From: Paracyclopina nana
Taxonomy: Eukaryota > Arthropoda > Copepoda > Cyclopoida > Cyclopettidae
Assembly (NCBI GenBank): GCA_019096065.1
Contig: JAGUCH010000009.1
Span: 5,838,001-5,902,000 of the forward strand
Length of the DNA: 64,000 nucleotides
Direction: 5' to 3'
Below are positions 1 through 12,304 of this stretch, one piece after another. The first letter of the stretch is position 1. Each line of letters starts with the position of its first letter. Position numbers and translations under genes: made by a program. The notes under the pieces are model-generated. The model was given only the letters and a program-made list of their open reading frames with translations, was not told where the DNA came from and ran no database searches.

Positions 1-144
1 GCTTTCATGCTCCAATGACGACGGCACCAAAAACTGTTTCCTCTCAAAAAATGTTATTCATCCCAATCACAGATTTATGATGATGTTGCAGCAGAGCAAT
101 ATAATAAATGGAACAAAATTAATATTATGTTGGCTGTCGTCGGT

Positions 145-2486
145 CTACCCATCTTGTCCAAAGTCTGAGGCAAACTTCATGAGTTTGTTGAGGTCCTCGT
201 CGTTGACGGTCTTCTTCTGCGTCAGCAAGGATCGTCGCATCATACTCATATCCACGTAAGGCTCGCATAGCTTGTCCCCAGGAATGTTCATCCAGGACTG
301 CTCCACAGCTCCAGGATCTCCTGGTGAGCAGGGAGTCCAAAGGTCATGCACGATCCGATCCTTATTCGTGGGATCCTCTCCTGAAGTCTGAAAAAGCAAG
401 AAATTAGCATGATTCTTGTAAGGCTTCCTTGATTTCGTGCTTACCATTTTGAAGTGTGTCGCGGTCTGTACTTTTCTGACTGGTTGCATGAGAGCATCTC
501 GGACCACTAATGAAATGTCAGCTCCAGAGTAGCCCTCGGTGCTGAGTCCAAGCTCCCTGTACTCCTCCTCAGTGATGGTAGACTTGGTGCCACCCATGTG
601 GAGCTTGAACATGGCTGTCCTGGCGTGAGGCTCCGGCAATGGGATGTAAATTCGCTTCTCGAAACGTCTCCGGATGGCAGCGTCCAAGACCCAAGGGATA
701 TTGGTGGCTCCCAAGACGAGGATGCCATCCATGTCGTTGCCAACGCCTTGCATTTGCACCAGGAACTCCGTTTTGATCCGGCGAGCCGACTCGGACTCGT
801 TGTCAGACCGGGATGAGCAGAGGGAGTCCACCTCGTCAATGAAGATTATGCTAGGCTTGTGTTCGCGTGCCATCTGGAACAGATTCTTCACCAGCTTCTC
901 TGACTCTCCCAGCCATTTGGACACCAAATCCGAGCTCGACACCGAGAAAAAGGTCGAGTTGTTGGCCTCAGTGGCCACAGCCTTGGCCAAGTAGGACTTG
1001 CCAGTGCCTGGAGGTCCAAACAGCAAAATTCCCCTCCATGGCTTGCGATTACCTTTAACATTAAAATGTGGCTCTAAGTTATGGCCATTTACAATGAGAT
1101 TGTAACATCTCTATTTAGATTTCAGTCTTTAAGGCTGAAATTAACTTTGAAATGATATAAAGCTGCAGTTTCAATATGATTGCTCTGAGTCGACACATGC
1201 TTCAAATTAGCGCGCCTGTGAATAGAATAAGTTGTTATTTATGTAGTGACAACTTGAATAAATCAAGAAAATTTGCAATGAGACCATATTTTTTAAAACT
1301 CTTTGCTTTGTTTTCAGTCAACAAAACTGAAAGCAACTTCAAAATGAAAAAGCTACCTTTGACTTTCTCTACAGACGTAATTAAATAAGTGCATCAGTAA
1401 ATAAGACATAATTGATGAATTCAGCAATTCCAACTCTATTGACATATCTCTAATTTGGTTTTAGCTGCCGAGGCTGAAATCAACTTGGAAATGATACTGC
1501 TGCAAATTCAAAATGATTGCTCTGCAGAAGACTTAGTCATACTTCAATTTAGAGCGCCTGTGAATATAATAAATTGCTTTTTATGTAGTGACAATAGCTG
1601 CCGAGGGTGAAATCAACTTTGAAATGATATAAAGCTGCAATTTCAAAATGACAGCTCTGTGGAAGACCTAGTCGACACATGCTTCAGATTAGCGCGCCTG
1701 TGAATAGAATAAGCTGCTATTTATGTAGTGACAACTTGAACAAATCAAGAAAATTTGCAATGAGTCTAGATTTTTTAAAACTCTTTGCTTTGTTTTCAGT
1801 CTTCGAAACTGAAAGCAACTTCAAAATGAAAAAGCTGCCTTTTACTTGCTCTGCAGACGTAGAATTATAAATGTGTGCCATTGAATAAGACTTAATTGAT
1901 GAATTCGGCAATTCAACACTCTAATTTGGTTTTAGCTGCCGAGAACGAAATTAAATTTTCAGTACGACTGCTCTGAAGAAGACCATGTCGAAAGCTAAGC
2001 GAGCTTACCAGTGAATAAATGCGGGAATTTGATGGGTAAAATGACAGCCTCTTTGAGGGCTTCTTTGGCTGCGTCCAATCCGGCGACATCGCTCCATTTC
2101 ACATTCGGCTTCTCAATCACGATGGCGCCCTCCAGTTTGGCCTGCATTTTCTTCTTGTCCGGATCGGAGTCGTTGTCCGAGTCGGACTCGTTATTATCCT
2201 TATTGTCCTTTTTCTCCGAGGTCGAGCCGGACTCGCCGGCCTTGACAGGCTTCTTCTTTTTGCCCAAATATTCCTTGAGCTTTTCAGCTCGGTCCAAATA
2301 TTGGCGACACTTGGCTCGAATCGTGGCTTTCGAAGAATCGCTCTGCGTCTCGTATTTTAAAGCATGCAGAAAATACTGAACCGCATTCTCGTACAATTTC
2401 ACGGCCTCGGCGTAGTTTTTCTTGTTGTCCTCCTCCGTGGCCTTTTTGGCCAGATCAATGGCCTTGTCTGTCGTTTCTCCGGGCAT
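145..2486 (-). CDS. Vps4: VPS4 AAA ATPase (ESCRT-III disassembly)
   Basis: The sequence encodes a protein of about 442 residues in three exons (2486-2009, 1052-445, 387-145), the usual length for VPS4. The order seen is an N-terminal MIT helical domain (about residues 1-75), an acidic, Ser/Asp-rich linker (about 85-115) and an AAA cassette. The cassette has Walker A GPPGTGKS (about 172-179), Walker B IIFIDEVD (about 228-235) and the RRRFEKR arginine-finger segment, followed by the beta domain and the C-terminal helix ending FGQDG. Known role: the MIT domain binds ESCRT-III tails and the hexamer extracts ESCRT-III from endosomal, midbody and nuclear-envelope membranes. The start is the only upstream in-frame ATG giving the conserved KAIDL-KATEED N-terminus. 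Intron 2 (388-444) is 57 nt with no in-frame stop, so its retention would add 19 residues. The gene is divergent from the JIP3/4 gene. Family assignment is near certain. Confidence 0.96.
1115..1990. repeat. Diverged tandem repeat in VPS4 intron 1
   Basis: The 956-nt first intron of VPS4 (1053-2008) is largely a tandem array of about three diverged copies. The segment around 1160-1380 recurs at 1629-1870 with long near-identical runs, for example the GCGCGCCTGTGAATAGAATAAG block. A shorter middle copy lies at about 1495-1600. The two long copies each contain a TTTTCAGT...ACTGAAAGC hairpin core, which is shared with repeats dispersed through the rest of the window. Confidence 0.75.
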
Positions 2487-3696
2487 TTTGCAGATGCTGA
2501 CAAAGAATCCAAAGCTCTTTATCAGTTGGATGAGTCACTCTTGAGTGTCAACGATTTTGAAGTCTTTCGTGGCGTGTTTCAGTTGGAGGACCGAGGCTGA
2601 GATTTCGGCACGTGCGAACGGTGACGAAAAAGCACACGAATACGGCCTTTTTCCACTGGGCAAACTTCAAAGGTCCTTTTGGCCTTGTTTTTGTAACGAC
2701 GGAACAAAGCTGAGCTGACTTTCAGCTGACCGATTCGAATTTAAGTCAATCCTTTTCTTTTTGACATTATTCACTAGTTAAGTCCGTTAAGAGTAAAAAT
2801 GAGCAAATCAAAAATGAATAGAATATTTGAATAAGCCAAATTGATTTTTTGATACTAAGATTGAAGCTGTGGAGAGTATTCAATGGAAAAAGTAAAAAAT
2901 TACATGCCTTAATTTTGTAGCTTAAAGTTCACTTCAGAACTGAGATCGCCTCAGCTGTTTCCTAATTTTTCACAAATCCCCCAAAATCTGCTGAAAAAAG
3001 CCTCTTTTAAGTGCAAATGAATATTTTGAAATTTATTCCCCTTCTGTCATGGAATGACTAATTCCTTTTTTTCAATTAAAATGACTCAATTTGGATATTT
3101 CAATTTGATTAATTTTGTATCTTTTTTAGCTTTTAAAATTACTAATGTGGCCTTATGTAAGACAAACTTTCTACTTTTTTTATATAAATAATAAATCATA
3201 TTATTAGTGGTAAATTAATGCAAAAATGAGGAGCAAAGAGCACATTTCATTATAGTATTTCCTTAAAAATGTATCAAAATATTCATTGCGGGTGAAATTA
3301 GCGATAACGGCCTCAATAAAAAGAACCAGTCATTAACCTTTTTTTCAAAGTGACGTATAACTCTGAAGATACGCTCAGCATTTCACGCTGAATAAAAAAT
3401 TCGCTAAATGCTAGATTTTCCGCGAAATCGCAGCAACTGCAACAACGAATATTTTTGTGCGTCAAATCGCAACATGCAAAGTAAACAAACGAAAATGAGC
3501 GAAAAAGTCGCATAGTGCTTCAAGCATAATCAAGTCAGCTGTTGATTGCAAATGTTGAGCATTGCAAATCAAGAAGTGAAGAAGATAAAAAAGACGACGA
3601 CGATGACAAAACTATGTCAGACAGATGTGACGGGAGAACATCGCCTTTTTTCCATTGCGTAGAGCTGAACATGACGCTTTGAAGGACTGCTGCACA
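2487..3696. promoter_or_regulatory. Divergent intergenic region between VPS4 and JIP3/4
   Basis: About 1.2 kb separates the two start codons, which point away from each other, so this interval must hold both 5' ends and probably both promoters. It is AT-rich with short A and T runs. I see no convincing coding exon, and no TATA box or initiator that I would place with confidence. Confidence 0.5.
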
Positions 3697-6600
3697 ATGG
3701 CGTCACAACACGAAACCGTCTACGCAAACATGACCAGCTCCATTTCGTCGGAAATGGGGCTCTCATCGAACACGGACGGTTCTGGTGGCCACACCTCTTC
3801 TCACAACTCATCAGAATCCCATGCTGTGATGAACGAAAAAGTCCAAGCCATGGCAGGCTCAGTCTACGAAGAGTTTGAACGCATGATTTCCAAGTACGAC
3901 CAGGATGTGGTCAAGAACCTCATGCCCCTCATTGTCAATGTTCTGGAGAGCCTGGACCTGGCCTACACGGAAACCCAGGAGCTGGAGGTCGAGTGTGAGC
4001 TCCTCAAGGAGGACAATGAGCAACTTGTCACTCAGTACGAGCGAGAAAAGCAGCTGAGGAAGAGCTCTGAGCAAAAACTGCTCGAAATTGAAGATGGCTT
4101 CGAAGGGGAGCGGAAGGATGCCATGGTCAAGATTGATAGCTTGACCAGCATTGTCAAAATGTTTGAGCTGAAAACGAAGAATTTCCAGGACCAAAGTGAG
4201 TTCAATTTTCAATCAGCAACAACAAGTTTGAATAGGAGTTTTTCAACTGCTCATCACAAATGTTAATGAGGAAATTGCATGATTAAATTCAGCATCTGTG
4301 AAATGATATGCACTCCTCTGGGAATTTTCAAATTATCCATCTTTTGAATATTTACAATTTCAAAAACCGGACGTGCATTATTGCCGTTATCTATTTAGGC
4401 CAACAAAAAATGCATCTTGCCCTGACATGGCTTTTTTTCAGTTTCCAGATTGGAGGAAAAAGAATCCGAGACGAAAAAGGAGTACACAAAGCTGCACGAT
4501 CGGTACTCGGAGCTCTTCAAGACTCACCTGGATTACATGGAACGTACAAAGTCTGTCTTGGGCACAGAGAAACTTGAGCAGCTCCAGCATGGCGCTGTGG
4601 GCGCAGCAAGGCCCAGAATTTCAGGCATGGCCTTGAACCAACTGAATCGGTCATCTGGCCCAGTCTCATTTGGATACAGCGAGCTGGAAAACAACAATTC
4701 TGGACAAGCGAGCATTCTTACAGATTTTGCATCACAAACCACACCAGGTGTGGACCGATCCGCAACCAGCATCAGAACCGAGCTCAAAAATAGTCCAGAT
4801 GCTAGCAAAAATTCACCTACTAAACGTAGCCATGATTGTCAGTGACAATTCGAGTGATTTTTCATTGGAGTTTCTTATCATAGCAAATATTGGAGGCTGG
4901 CTCAAGTCGAGTGGAGGAGCTGTGGACGAGGTCGTGGATTTGGAGCTTGAAGAGGCTGAGGATATAACACATGACCAGTCCATCGGGCCTGCCTCACCTA
5001 CGACCCCTCATGGTGGCCACGTCAAGAGCCAGACAAAAACGTACTAACCATATAATTGAATTACTCGAGTGTTGAGAAGCTGCTAATTACGATTAACTTA
5101 CAGGGAGACTCGAACTGGCAACAATCTTTACCAAGAGCTTAGCTTTCAAGACTCCGAAGCTCTCGTGGATGTCGATGAAGGGGCGGATATCACGGGTATG
5201 TTTTTCAAGCTGAGATTCTTTGCTTTTCACCAGTCGGAGTATTTATGCCTCAAAATGCAATATTAATCAAATTTGTGCCATTTTTCTCTCTCTCTCTTTC
5301 ACCTTTTCCGCGAAATCACGATCAATCGCTTAATAACACAAAAGGAGGATGGGTTCATCCTGGAGACTTTGCATCTGCTGGTTGGTAGCATTGTTGTTAG
5401 CTTTTTTTTTCTATCACCGTTGCTCCAAAATCCGCACGTGCAAATTAGGCTTTTGTTATGTATATAGTTGTAGCTGATTATTTTCTGCAAGCATGCTAGC
5501 TCCTTTCATTTATTTTGCTTTTTTGCCAATTCTTCCTAGATGACGAAGCTTTTGACGATGAGGACAAAACCTTTGATAAAAATGGTACTTCTATTCAGTA
5601 TCTTATTGATTTTCTTCTCCAAAGAAGGGCACACTTACACTCAGATAGTCAAACTTCTTCATTGTTGTCATTCATTCATTTTTCGGCAATGTTTTGGGTT
5701 TCAAATCAACAAGCTTAAAACTGTTAGTGATTTGTAATATTCGTTCAAATTTGCCTTCAGTGCCCACAGTTGAAATTTACTCTAAAGGGATTTTGCTGTC
5801 CTTGGAAAATATTTTTCCTTTTGACATTTTTGACATCCGGATTCGTTTGATTCTCTATTTTTTGTTATGTGCCCTTCTTTCCTCACTTACTTTTTGCATG
5901 TGTTTCATAGTGATTTACCATAATAATTGACTTTCTGGTTATAGAACTGCTACTAATTTTTGTTTTTTTCTCCCTTTGTTTCCTCCTTATTAACAACCCA
6001 TTTTGGACATCGTGTTACCATGTTACGTCACAAATGGGGATTTACAGTGAACGACAACTACTTTGGTAAGCCCTCGTCCATATCAATGTCGCATAGTTTT
6101 GACCGAGGCCTTTTTAACACTGGACTGTTTGCAATTCAGAGTGAGATTTTTGCCATTTTTGACCACATTTTGCTTGCTGGTGTTGGGAGCACCTGGAACT
6201 TAACATGTTAAAAGCTTGGAAATACTTTGGTCCTCAGAACTTTAATATGAGACTTGTCATATGGCTTGGGGAAATCCTCCAATTTTTCCAGAATGCTTAC
6301 TAATTCTTTTTTGTGTGAACCTTTTAGGCATGGGCAAAGAGGTTGAAAACCTGATTACCGAAAATAATGAACTACTTGCAACCAAAAATGCACTGAACAT
6401 TGTCAAAGACGATCTTATTGCCAAAGTGGATGAACTGACAGGGTAAGCTGAGGACCAACTCGTTTTTTGCTCATATTCACGGATTTATTTGCAGTGAGCA
6501 TGAAATCCTGAGGGAAGAAATAAAATCCCTGCAAGGAGTCCGGACAAAGCTCCAGCAACGAATCCAGGAGTTGGAAAACGACCTCAAAAAGGCCAAAGAA

Positions 6601-9600
6601 GAGGCTGACCAAATGAAAGCAGCCAAGTATGACTGATTTTTCGTGTTTCTCTGAAATTACTCTAAGCATGCATATTTTAAGGACTGAGGAGGACGAGGAA
6701 GTTCCAATGGCACAAAGAAAACGGTTCACTCGAGTTGAAATGGCGCGCGTTTTAATGGAGCGAAATCAATACAAGGAAAAGTTCATGGAGCTGCAAGAAG
6801 CTGTTCGATGGACTGAGATGATCCGAGCCTCCAAAGCTGAGCCGAGTGGAGCTCTGGAGAAGAAATCGTCTGGCAGCAAAAGCAACAGCAGAGGAATCTG
6901 GAAATTGTAACTTTCGTATGGGTTTATAATGTGTGCATTTGATGAGCTGCCCGTTTCAGGTTTGGCAACTTGTTCAGCTCCACAGAACGACTCGGAGATC
7001 CCATGATGGGTCCAATGGTGAATATGAAATTTTCTGGTGCTGAGGAAGTCTCACCAGCGTTGTCACGTGACCGAAAAGCTTTACGTTCCCCAACAAACGA
7101 CGTTTTTGATGGTGATACCATGTAAGCCATATTATTAATTATTCCTTAGTTACCGAATTAGATTTTTTGCATGCTCAAGACATAAAGGATTTTTTCCTCA
7201 TATTGGGTTTCCTTGCACGCTTCTATTTTTCTGTTCTTTCCCCCTTTTTTTTCTTTTAAAGGCGTTGGAATTTCAGCCATCCTCTTTTCAATTTACCTGG
7301 TGAAAGGTCGTTATCTGTTTCACCAGCTGAATCAGCATTGGATAGTCTTAATAACAACGAAGAGAAAATCTTTGATTTCACTCCACCTTTCTCGACCACC
7401 TTGCTAACCAAACCTGACCTTCCAAGACATTCCTCGGTGGAAGATTTGCCTGGATCAGACCCACGGCCAGTTGTTGTTGACTCAGCTGCTGCAGAAAAAT
7501 CCCTGAATTTCGATATTTATGGAGAAAATCAATATTTTGAGGATTTTTGATCTGCATGCTCACTTTTTTTCACATCAGCACCTCTGATGGCGGAGGATCA
7601 TCCAAGAGGAGAGCCAACGAGAGGAAGGAGCAGTACAGACAAGTGCGAGCTCATGTGAAGAATGAAGATGGACGAGTGCAAGCCTATGGATGGAGTGTGC
7701 CAGCTGCCAAGGCTGGCAACAACCCAGCATCCTCCTCATCAACGACCTCGACTCCAACCTCGGAAGACTCGTCGTCGTCGTCATCCGGAAAGCTGGGAGG
7801 AAATGTCCCTGTGCCAGTCCCTGTGTATTGCAGGCCACTCATGGAAAAGGAGCCTGGCATGAAAGTGAGTCGATTTTCAACTTGCAATTTTTTGGGCATA
7901 AAATTCATTTTTCTTTGCAGATTTGGTGTGCGGCTGGGGTGGACATGTCCGGAGGCCGCACCAAGGACGGAGGCCAGATTGTGGGAGCCTCTGTGTTCTA
8001 CGACAACCCACCCCCTGAGGAGGAGCCTGATCCTGGTGCCAAGAGGGACGAGTTGTCAGCTTTGGACTCTGAGCTCAAGTCAGGCAGTCGGAATGTGGAC
8101 GAGGCCAGCAAAAACGAGCAGTCTTTGTCCTCCTTGCTCTGGATTTGCACCTCAACTCATGCCATCAGCAAAGTGACTGTCATCGATGCCAACTCACCCG
8201 CGGATGTCTTGGAGTCGTTCCACGTGTGCTCCTCACATTTGCTATGCATTGCCAGCGTACCTGGTGCCAAGGAGGATGACTACATTGTCGACGAGGAGCT
8301 CAACAAGCTCGTCGTGGAGGAGTCTGAATTGCGAGTCCACGAGGAAGCCATCAAGAAAGCCAGGCTGAAAAATCAGGAATTGGAGGCTGAGGAGGATGCC
8401 TTTGCTGGCATTGGCAATGTCAGCTTTGTCTCCTGCGCCACTGGCAACGAAGCCATCGAAACTGAGGAAGAAGGTGAGAAAATAATCCACCATTAGATTT
8501 TTGTTTTATTTTTCTGTTGTGCTTGTCATTAGACGAAACGAGGCCTAAGTTGACGAGAGAGACTGCACATGTTTTGGGTATGTTTTTTTTTGTTTTGTTT
8601 TGTTTTTCATCACCACTACTAATCATGATTGTAAACACTAAAAAACCAAGGCTCCACTGACAAGCCAATGCTGTCACGCACTCTGGACGTGTATGACTTG
8701 CAGGAATTAAAGCTCAGCGACGAGCCTGACCCGCACGCTACCTTACCGTTCATTTCGCATCACACGCTTAACATTTCACGTGACCTGCAAGACAACCATG
8801 GTACTAACTCACTAATTGCATCTTTGCACCATTTTGAAAAATAGGCTTGACATTTCTGCTTTCCATTCAGACGATGACCCCCAAATCCCTGAGGACACCG
8901 AGGACACTGATGCAGTTCATAGGAGATTCTTGAAGGAGCCTTCGGCCAAAATCAAGGATGGCCTTTCCGAGGTGTCCAAGCAGAATGAGATTGCTTTCTC
9001 CGAGATCGAAAAGATGAGCTCGGTGTTGCCCACGATGTGGCTCGGCTCTCAATCCGGATCCATTTACGTGCACTCCGCAGTCTCCCAGTGGAAGCGTTGC
9101 ATCCACTCGATCCGGCTCAAGGACTCAGTTTTGGCCATTGTGCATGTGAAAGGCCGCGTTCTGGCCGCTCTGGCCAATGGCACGGTGGCCATCTTCAACC
9201 GGGCTCCAGATGGCCTTTGGGACTTGCTGAACTACCACCTACTCGATTTGGGCCAGCCAAGGGCCTCCATACGCTGCATGATCCAGGTGCACAAAAAGGT
9301 GTGGTGTGGCTACCGAAACAAGGTGTTTGTGGTCAATCCCAAGACAATGACAGTCGATGCCACATTTGATGCTCACCCAAGAAAGGAAAGCACCGTGAGG
9401 CAAATGGCCTGGATCGGCGATGGCGTGTGGATTTCTATTCGCTTGGACTCCACGCTGAGATTGTATCATGCTCATACGCATGAGCATTTGCAGGACGTCG
9501 ATGTCGAGCCATACGTCAGCAAAATGCTAGGTAATTGCTTTTAAACTGGCAATATTAACATTTTACTAATTTCTTACATGAGGGAAATAGGTGTTCAGTC

Positions 9601-12304
9601 AGGAGTTTTTACTTTAACCTCCGGATCGCAACTTTTTAGAGGTACTTTCAACCTAGAATCACCAAATACTGTTTGAGACGCACGCGGTGTGAGAAGGGTC
9701 TTTGAGTTTATTCTATGGGTATTGGTCCTTGAATCAGCTCTGTTGTCACTGAATGTTTGCCTGTTTCTGGACTTGTTTTCAAGGATCGGCAAAACAAGAG
9801 TTCAGTCTGGAGTTTTTGCTTTTATCTCAGGATCGCTACTTTTTAAACTATTTTCACTGAACACTATGTGCACTAAATAACATGTGAGAGAATTTTAATA
9901 GGTTTTTGGGACTTTACCTCTAGCATCATTGAATATTTGCCTAGTTTGGCTTAAAAATTATTTAAGAGGCTTTTTGACTATTGAATCGAACATAGCATTT
10001 TGTTATTAGTTCTTGATGTGCTTAGCTTTACTGTCAATAGCCTAAGTTTTTTTTTTCTTCAAGTGACGGTAAAATGGATGCTCAGCTAGGAGTTTTTTCT
10101 TTTACCTCCGGATTGCAACTTTTTAGGCATGCTTTCAACCTAGAATGGCAAAAAACTGTTTCAAACACGCTAGGAGTGACATGGGTTTTTGAGTTTATTT
10201 TATGGATATTGGTCCTTGAATCAGCTTTATTGTCACTGAATGTTTGCCTGTTTCTGGACTGGTTCTCTAGGATCCGCAAAACAAGAGTTCAGTATGGAGT
10301 TTTTGCTTTTATCTCAGGATTGCTACTTTTTAAACTATTTTCACTGAACACTATGTGCACTAAATTACATTTGAGGGAATTTTAATAGGTTTTGGGCGCT
10401 TGATTTACCTCTAGCATCATTGAAAATTTGCCTAGTTTGACTTTATTATTTTAGAGCTTTTTGACTATTGATTCGAACATAGCATTATGTTATTGGTTCT
10501 TGGATGATGTACATAGCTTTATTGTCAAAAAGCGAAGTTTTTTCAAATATTGGAAAAATGAACGTTCAGCTAGGAGTTTTTTCTTTTACCTCCGGATTGC
10601 AACTTTTTAGGCATGCTTTCAACCTAGAATCGCAAAAAACTGTTTCAAACACGCTAGGAGTGACACGGGTCTTTGAGTTTATTTTATGGGTATTGGTCCT
10701 TGAATCAGCTCTATTGTCTGCGAATGATTGCCTAATCCTGGATTTGTTTTCAAGGATCCGGAAAGCTTGGATTCTCCTTTGTTCGCATCACGGCCATGCT
10801 TGTCTCCTGCAATCGCCTTTGGATGGGCACTGGCAACGGAGTGATCATTTCGGTACCACTCGCCAGCCCGAGCGACCAGACGTCAAAGTCTCGCGAGGCC
10901 ATCGAGGCTGCCTTCGACAAGCATGACAAGCCTGGCAAAGTGATGCGCGTCTATGCTGACCACAAAAATCACCACATGACTGCTGAGACCTTCATTCCCT
11001 ACTGTTCAATGGCTCAAGCTCAACTGTCCTTTCATGGTCATAGGGATGCTGTCAAGTTCTTTGTGTCAGTGCCTGGAAATGGAGGCCTTACCAATTCCGC
11101 AGCAGCCTTGACCTCATCATCGTCAGCTGCTGGTACCAATGACTCGGCTGGAAAAGAGCCCTTGAGCTCCATGCTTGTCATGTCTGGAGGAGAAGGCTAC
11201 ATTGACTTCAGAATAGGTGAGGCTTTTTTCCTTGATTTGTTTATCTTTTTGGGACTCTTTGGGAATTGTGAGCAGTTGATGACGGATCTGACCATGACCA
11301 AGACAGCCACATCATGGTGTGGCAAGTACGCGGAGAGGAGAGTGGTGGTGCCAGAGGAGGGAAAGAAGATGCTGTTGACAAATCCTCTCCAGCCTCTGGA
11401 GTTGTCACCAGAGACTCCTCAGAGATTAGTGACTATGAAGTCGTGTTGCCCAAGCTGACCAGATCGCCCTCGATCGGCCTCGAGGTCACAGAGTCCATGA
11501 CAGCCTCGTCCTTGTTGCAGTTCAACAAGGATGTGGAGTCCATGCTTGAACATGACATTGACAATGACAATGATGAGGAGGAGCAGTTTAAAATTAACTA
11601 ATTAAGACATGCAATCATATCATCAATCCTTTCTTTGAGGGTGAGCATTTCTTCCAAAGGGATTAGCTTTCAATTTAATGTGGTATTCGTTTATTTTACT
11701 TACTAAGATTTGATTTAGCTTTCTAAGGAGAACATAAAAAATTCACAAAATTTCCATTAGAATTTTTCGAGCCAATTTCAAATATTTCACTTTTTTAAGC
11801 AAAATTGGCCTAAATTTTTCAGAATTCACTTTCAAGCAATTTTCACATCAATATTTCGATTTGTTGCCTTACTTTGTAGGTGAACACCACATTATGTTAA
11901 ATGTAGCTGTAGTCACTCACATTGGTGCTGTTCTCCCCTTTCTCTCATTTCTATACTTGTGAAAAAAAACCATTAATCAAATGCAATTTTGTCTTCAAAA
12001 ATTGCATTTTATCACTGAAAAACGGAAACCACATGTGAAATGATGTCACTTTTCCGAGGCCAAATTTGTTACTTAATTGGTGTGGCGATTGCTTGTCCTT
12101 TTAATCCTTATATGATGCACCTTTCTCGGACTAAAATGAAAAAATCGACATTATTGATTTTATTTCCATGAATTTTTCCCCTTGCTTGCAGGTGAGACCG
12201 AAAGTGTGTCAGATGGAGGAGGGGTGATGTCGAAAAACGAGCGAAGCCATTTAGTTGTTTGGCAAGTTCCTCTTCCACCAAAGCAGGAAATATTAGATGG
12301 TTGA
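3697..12304 (+). CDS. syd: JIP3/JIP4 (Sunday driver) kinesin-JNK scaffold
   Basis: Cytoplasmic scaffold that links kinesin-1 and dynactin to vesicle cargo and binds JNK-pathway kinases. Exons: 3697-4195, 4442-4825, 4884-5040, 5104-5195, 5540-5584, optional 6048-6065, 6328-6442, 6495-6626, 6682-6906, 6960-7121, 7262 to an unresolved donor, 7579-7864, 7921-8473, 8533-8577, 8651-8800, 8871-9530, 10755-11216, then one of two last exons (11276-11601 or 12192-12304). Length is about 1,400 residues. Domain order is RH1 (about 44-115), leucine-zipper coiled coils, RH2 ([20 protein letters not shown] segment) and a C-terminal WD40-like domain ([30 protein letters not shown]). The ATG at 3697 was chosen because no earlier ATG is in frame. 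The 3' end of the exon starting at 7262 is uncertain: its frame stays open to 7550, and the best-looking donors (7437, 7470) do not match the phase of the 7579 acceptor. Confidence 0.93.
5540..6065 (+). other. JIP3/4 short symmetric exons (45 nt and 18 nt)
   Basis: Two very short candidate exons lie between the ADITG exon and the MGKEVENL exon. The first, 5540-5584, encodes an acidic 15-residue insert and is flanked by CCTAG and GTACT. The second, 6048-6065, is an 18-nt microexon reading roughly VNDNYF(G), flanked by TTTACAG and GTAAGCC. Both start and end in phase 1, so either could be included or skipped without shifting the frame. The microexon call rests only on its splice sites and phase. 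Confidence 0.55.
9591..10754 (+). repeat. Tandem repeat of about 485 bp in a JIP3/4 intron, carrying splice-acceptor copies
   Basis: The 1.2-kb intron between coding exons 8871-9530 and 10755-11216 holds about 2.4 tandem copies with register points at 9595, 10082 and 10566. Each copy contains the stretch leading into the real downstream acceptor (TTGTTTTCAAGGATC at 10746). Versions appear near 9775 (TTCAAGGATCGG) and near 10262 (TCTAGGATCCG). The array therefore seems to have grown from the 3' end of this intron and includes the first bases of the next exon. Confidence 0.85.
11276..11601 (+). CDS. syd: JIP3/4 alternative last exon A (long acidic tail)
   Basis: After a 59-nt intron, this exon joins in phase 1 to the GYIDFRIG exon. 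It reads VDDG...DSHIMVWQV, which corresponds to the conserved SHLIVWQV closing strand of JIP3/4, and then continues with about 85 residues ending in an acidic tail (DNDNDEEEQ) and a TAA stop. A second, competing last exon with the same WQV motif lies downstream at 12192-12304. The two look like alternative terminal exons of one gene. Confidence 0.75.
12192..12304 (+). CDS. syd: JIP3/4 alternative last exon B (canonical short end)
   Basis: This exon follows a TTGCTTGCAG acceptor, is in phase 1 with the exon ending at 11216, and encodes [10 protein letters not shown] plus about 12 residues before TGA. The ERSHL-VWQV block is the usual end of JIP3/JIP4 proteins, so this is probably the ancestral last exon. 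An AATAAA at 12655-12660 lies about 350 bp downstream and is a plausible polyadenylation signal. Confidence 0.75.
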
